Source: JBEVEP01 sp040512755 (lineage in GTDB: Bacteria > Pseudomonadota > Alphaproteobacteria > Rhizobiales > Rhizobiaceae). Taken from it: a DNA stretch of 7,507 bases. The notes under the pieces are model-generated. The model did not search any database. It was given only the letters and a program-made list of their open reading frames with translations, and was not told the origin of the DNA. Every line of letters begins with the position of its first letter. Position 1 is the first letter of the stretch. The stretch is taken from positions 1-7,507 of the forward strand of contig JBEVEP010000276.1 of the NCBI GenBank assembly GCA_040512755.1, given 5' to 3'. The position numbers and the translations under genes are program-made. Below are positions 6,205 through 7,507 of the stretch, in pieces.

Positions 6205-7200
6205 CTATTTCTTGCCAAGCTTGGCGACGGCACGGTCTATTGCGGCGATGTCCCAGAAATCCTCCACCTTGAGGCTGGCGGGATCGCCCTCGATCTGGCC
6301 CGCGAGACTGAAGAAGGCAAAGTCGTCGGCCGCCGCATCTGCTTCGCCTCCGTTCAACGCAAGGCTGCCGGCTCCAGCTGTCTCCTTGTAGTATTCGGTG
6401 ATTTCGGCGTCCGCCTCAGCACCCAGATCCGGAAGCAGTTTGTACTTGTTGCGGAATTCGACAGCGACGGCCGGGTTTTCAGTGATCTCCCGTGCCGTCT
6501 TCATCAACTCCTCGACAAGGATATCGACGTCGGCGGCGTTGTTCTTCAGGTAATCCGCGGTAGCGAACAGCGCCTCGTCAGAAGCGCCGAGGTCTTCCAC
6601 CGGCAGAACGATGAACTTGCCGGGAGCTTCGGCCTCAAGCGCACGCCTGTTGGCGGCATCGACGATCGAGGCCTTCAGCGTTCCCTGGATCAAGGCATTG
6701 CGACGGACCTCCGATCCGGGGACATAGCTGATATTGCCGAGTTTGATCCCGTGGTTCTTCGCCATCAGAAGCATCACCGCTTCGGTGCCGGAGCCGCGCG
6801 CCTGGACCGCTACGTCCTGTCCGTCGAGGTCCTTCCATTCCTTGTAGAATTCGCTGTTGACCACCGGGAAGAAACGCAAAGTGGAAATCTGCGAGAAAAT
6901 GCGGATCGGTACGCCCGCCTTCTGGATGAGTGTGTAGGGCGCGCCAATTCCGACATCGGCCTGGCCGCCGACAATTGCCTGAGCGGCCAGATCTTCGTCG
7001 TTGAGGATGATCAGCTCGACATTTACGCCGCGCTCCTTGGCGCGTTCGATAGCTGTCAGCGTCTGGATGGACTCGATGCCGGGCAAATCACCGAATGCAA
7101 TCCGCATGTCACCGGCTGTGGCGGCGGATTGCTGCGCGACAAATCCCAGGACCGCCCCGAAAGCGGCCGCTAGAACGGTGCGTCTGGACAGGCTGGTCAT
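6205..7200 (-). CDS. ABC transporter periplasmic substrate-binding protein, NitT/TauT (SsuA/THI5-like) family
   Basis: This 331-residue exported receptor is the first gene of the operon. The N-terminus MTSLSRRTVLAAAFGAVLG has a positively charged start and a hydrophobic core, and a likely cleavage after A29 (ATA then GDMRIAFGD). SRRTVL at residues 5-10 resembles a twin-arginine export motif. The mature part starts with a beta strand (MRIAFGDLPGIESIQ), followed by a strand-helix pattern with AAQAIVGGQADVGIG (72-86), RGSGTEAVMLLM (135-146), and KASIVDAANRRA (176-187), the usual layout of nitrate/sulfonate/taurine-type binding proteins with two lobes. The C-terminal segment 230-331 is mostly helical. 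The start ATG at 7200 has GGGAGG at 7208-7213, 7 nt upstream, the best ribosome binding site in the operon. The ligand is not predictable from sequence; the downstream enzymes suggest an organic acid or an aromatic-derived anion rather than a sulfonate (inference). Confidence 0.93.
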   Translation of the reverse strand: MTSLSRRTVLAAAFGAVLGFVAQQSAATAGDMRIAFGDLPGIESIQTLTAIERAKERGVNVELIILNDEDLAAQAIVGGQADVGIGAPYTLIQKAGVPIRIFSQISTLRFFPVVNSEFYKEWKDLDGQDVAVQARGSGTEAVMLLMAKNHGIKLGNISYVPGSEVRRNALIQGTLKASIVDAANRRALEAEAPGKFIVLPVEDLGASDEALFATADYLKNNAADVDILVEELMKTAREITENPAVAVEFRNKYKLLPDLGAEADAEITEYYKETAGAGSLALNGGEADAAADDFAFFSLAGQIEGDPASLKVEDFWDIAAIDRAVAKLGKK

Positions 7201-7207
7201 GGTCTTT

Positions 7208-7213
7208 CCTCCC
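7208..7213 (-). promoter_or_regulatory. Ribosome binding site of the substrate-binding protein gene
   Basis: GGGAGG lies 7 nt upstream of ATG 7200 and fixes this start. It is the strongest such site in the operon, in keeping with the excess of binding protein usually made relative to membrane subunits. Confidence 0.75.
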
Positions 7214-7222
7214 GTTGTTTTA

Positions 7223-7242
7223 AACCAATCGTTTTATTGGTT
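7223..7242. promoter_or_regulatory. Inverted repeat, candidate operator for the transporter operon
   Basis: AACCAAT (7223-7229) and ATTGGTT (7236-7242) are perfect 7-bp inverted arms around a 6-nt spacer. The repeat lies 23 nt upstream of the binding-protein start and just upstream of its ribosome binding site, overlapping the likely -10 region. A repressor bound here would block transcription of the operon. Binding by the adjacent GntR protein is inferred. Confidence 0.55.
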
Positions 7243-7266
7243 AGGACTTGGCGAAGGATTGGTCAA
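7238..7266 (-). promoter_or_regulatory. Possible promoter of the transporter/catabolic operon
   Basis: On the minus strand TTGACC (7266-7261) is a good -35 box. A 17-nt spacer leads to TAACCA (7243-7238), a poor -10 box that lies within the inverted repeat 7223-7242. Alphaproteobacterial -10 boxes are often weak, and the position relative to the gene start fits, but the -10 call is uncertain. Confidence 0.3.
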
Positions 7267-7312
7267 CCCGGAAACGACCAACTCGGTGCAGGCCACTCCG
7301 GAAAATGCCCGG

Positions 7313-7341
7313 TTGACGGCTTCGCCCGATGACATTAACAG
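7313..7341 (+). promoter_or_regulatory. Possible promoter of gntR
   Basis: TTGACG (7313-7318) as -35 and TAACAG (7336-7341) as -10 are separated by 17 nt. Transcription would start near 7348, giving a short leader of about 30 nt that contains both palindromes. Confidence 0.35.
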
Positions 7342-7352
7342 CATATTTCAGG

Positions 7353-7366
7353 ATTGGTATACGAAT
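7353..7366. promoter_or_regulatory. Palindrome with GTATAC core, candidate GntR operator
   Basis: ATTGGTATACGAAT pairs in six of seven positions around a GTATAC centre (only G7356/G7363 fail). GTATAC-centred palindromes are typical targets of FCD-type GntR repressors. The site lies 12 nt before the gntR start codon and just downstream of the predicted transcription start, the right place for autorepression. Confidence 0.55.
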
Positions 7367-7379
7367 TGGTTAAACCGAT
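7365..7379. promoter_or_regulatory. Second palindrome overlapping the gntR start codon
   Basis: ATTGGTTAAACCGAT pairs in six of seven positions around A7372 (T7367/G7377 fail). It shares its first two bases with the GTATAC palindrome and covers the first two bases of the gntR ATG. It begins with the same ATTGGT half-site, so it may be a second binding position for the same regulator. Confidence 0.4.
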
Positions 7380-7507
7380 GGACGATCGTGGGAACGGCGG
7401 TCACGCCGCGCTGGTGCAGCTACAAGCCTATCTCGCGCAGATGGATCACTCCGGCGAAACCCGGCTGCCTGCCGAGCGGGAGCTGTGCGAAAGTTTGGGA
7501 GTGTCGC
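7378..7507 (+). CDS. GntR-family transcriptional regulator, N-terminal part (3' end cut by window)
   Basis: The frame from ATG 7378 is open to the window edge and gives 43 full codons. Residues from about 10 onward read AALVQLQAYLAQ, then GETRLPAERELCESLGVS, which is the first part of the winged helix-turn-helix of GntR regulators (the LPxERELxxxLGVS signature). The sensing domain lies outside the window; the style of the N-terminus favours the FCD (FadR-like) subgroup, which usually binds carboxylic acids. It is transcribed divergently from the transporter operon across 177 nt, the classic arrangement for a local regulator. No good ribosome binding site precedes the ATG, and palindromic repeats run up to and over the start codon, consistent with autoregulation. 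In-frame TTG codons at 7354 and 7366 are possible but unlikely starts. Confidence 0.85.
   Translation, partial: MDDRGNGGHAALVQLQAYLAQMDHSGETRLPAERELCESLGVS

Larger units (their letters stand above)
7201..7377. promoter_or_regulatory. Divergent regulatory region between the operon and gntR
   Basis: This 177-nt gene-free region separates the two divergent genes and is visibly richer in A and T at both ends than the coding sequence. It contains five copies of ATTGGT: on the minus strand at 7224-7229, and on the plus strand at 7236-7241, 7258-7263, 7353-7358 and 7365-7370. The copies cluster near the two predicted promoters, and the middle (about 7270-7330) has none. I see no small ORF or RNA gene in it. 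Confidence 0.7.

Noticed and set aside
6214..6225. Perfect 12-bp palindrome GCCAAGCTTGGC at the 3' end of the binding-protein gene
   Set aside because: It has no spacer, so an RNA hairpin would keep only about four pairs, and it is explained by codons for the Lys-Leu-Gly-Lys tail. A role in transcript stability is possible but unsupported.
6151..7173. Open frame of 340 codons on the plus strand opposite the binding-protein gene
   Set aside because: It is antisense to a well-supported gene with signal peptide, ribosome binding site and family motifs. It has no recognisable domain, and long opposite-strand frames are expected in GC-rich coding DNA.
3797..7200. Naming the transporter as taurine, sulfonate or nitrate importer (tauABC/ssuABC/nrtABC)
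   Set aside because: Only family-level similarity is visible, and the operon lacks sulfonate monooxygenase, taurine dioxygenase or nitrate reductase genes. The enzymes present point to organic acid metabolism.
1..7507. tRNA, rRNA, CRISPR array, insertion sequence or phage genes
   Set aside because: No cloverleaf, repeat-spacer pattern, transposase or terminal inverted repeats were seen; nearly all of the window is ordinary coding sequence.

Overview
The window looks like a piece of an alphaproteobacterial chromosome or large plasmid, most likely from the Rhizobiales. This is inferred from the GC-rich coding sequence, the tight ATGA/GTGA gene overlaps, the type of transporter and catabolic genes, and weak TTGAC-type promoters. 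No species can be named from sequence alone.

Layout: positions 1-558 (+) hold nearly all of a GNAT acetyltransferase of the phosphinothricin/methionine-sulfoximine acetyltransferase type. It is convergent with a seven-gene operon that fills 600-7200 on the minus strand. In transcription order the operon encodes a NitT/TauT-type periplasmic substrate-binding protein (7200-6205), a permease (6192-5365), an ATPase (5362-4559), a second and clearly different permease (4552-3797), an FAH-family acylpyruvate hydrolase resembling fumarylpyruvate hydrolase (3800-3096), an AMP-forming acyl-CoA synthetase resembling AAE3/Pcs60 oxalyl-CoA synthetases (3091-1583), and a ketopantoate-reductase-like NADPH-dependent 2-oxoacid reductase (1586-600). 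Gaps between consecutive genes run from 12 nt down to 4-nt overlaps, so one transcript is very likely. At the right edge the first 43 codons of a divergent GntR-family regulator begin at 7378 (+).

The 177-nt divergent intergenic region (7201-7377) carries five copies of the hexamer ATTGGT in either orientation. They form an inverted repeat over the transporter promoter and two overlapping palindromes at the start of the regulator gene. This suggests that the GntR protein controls both itself and the operon.

How the genes may work together (inference): the ABC transporter imports an organic anion, the FAH enzyme cleaves an acylpyruvate or related 2-oxoacid derived from it, the ligase activates a small carboxylate (an oxalate-like acid is the best guess from similarity) to its CoA thioester, and the reductase acts on a 2-oxoacid. 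No oxygenase or ring-cleavage enzyme is visible here, so the starting compound cannot be identified. The combination is a candidate undescribed uptake-and-catabolism pathway, built from known protein families.
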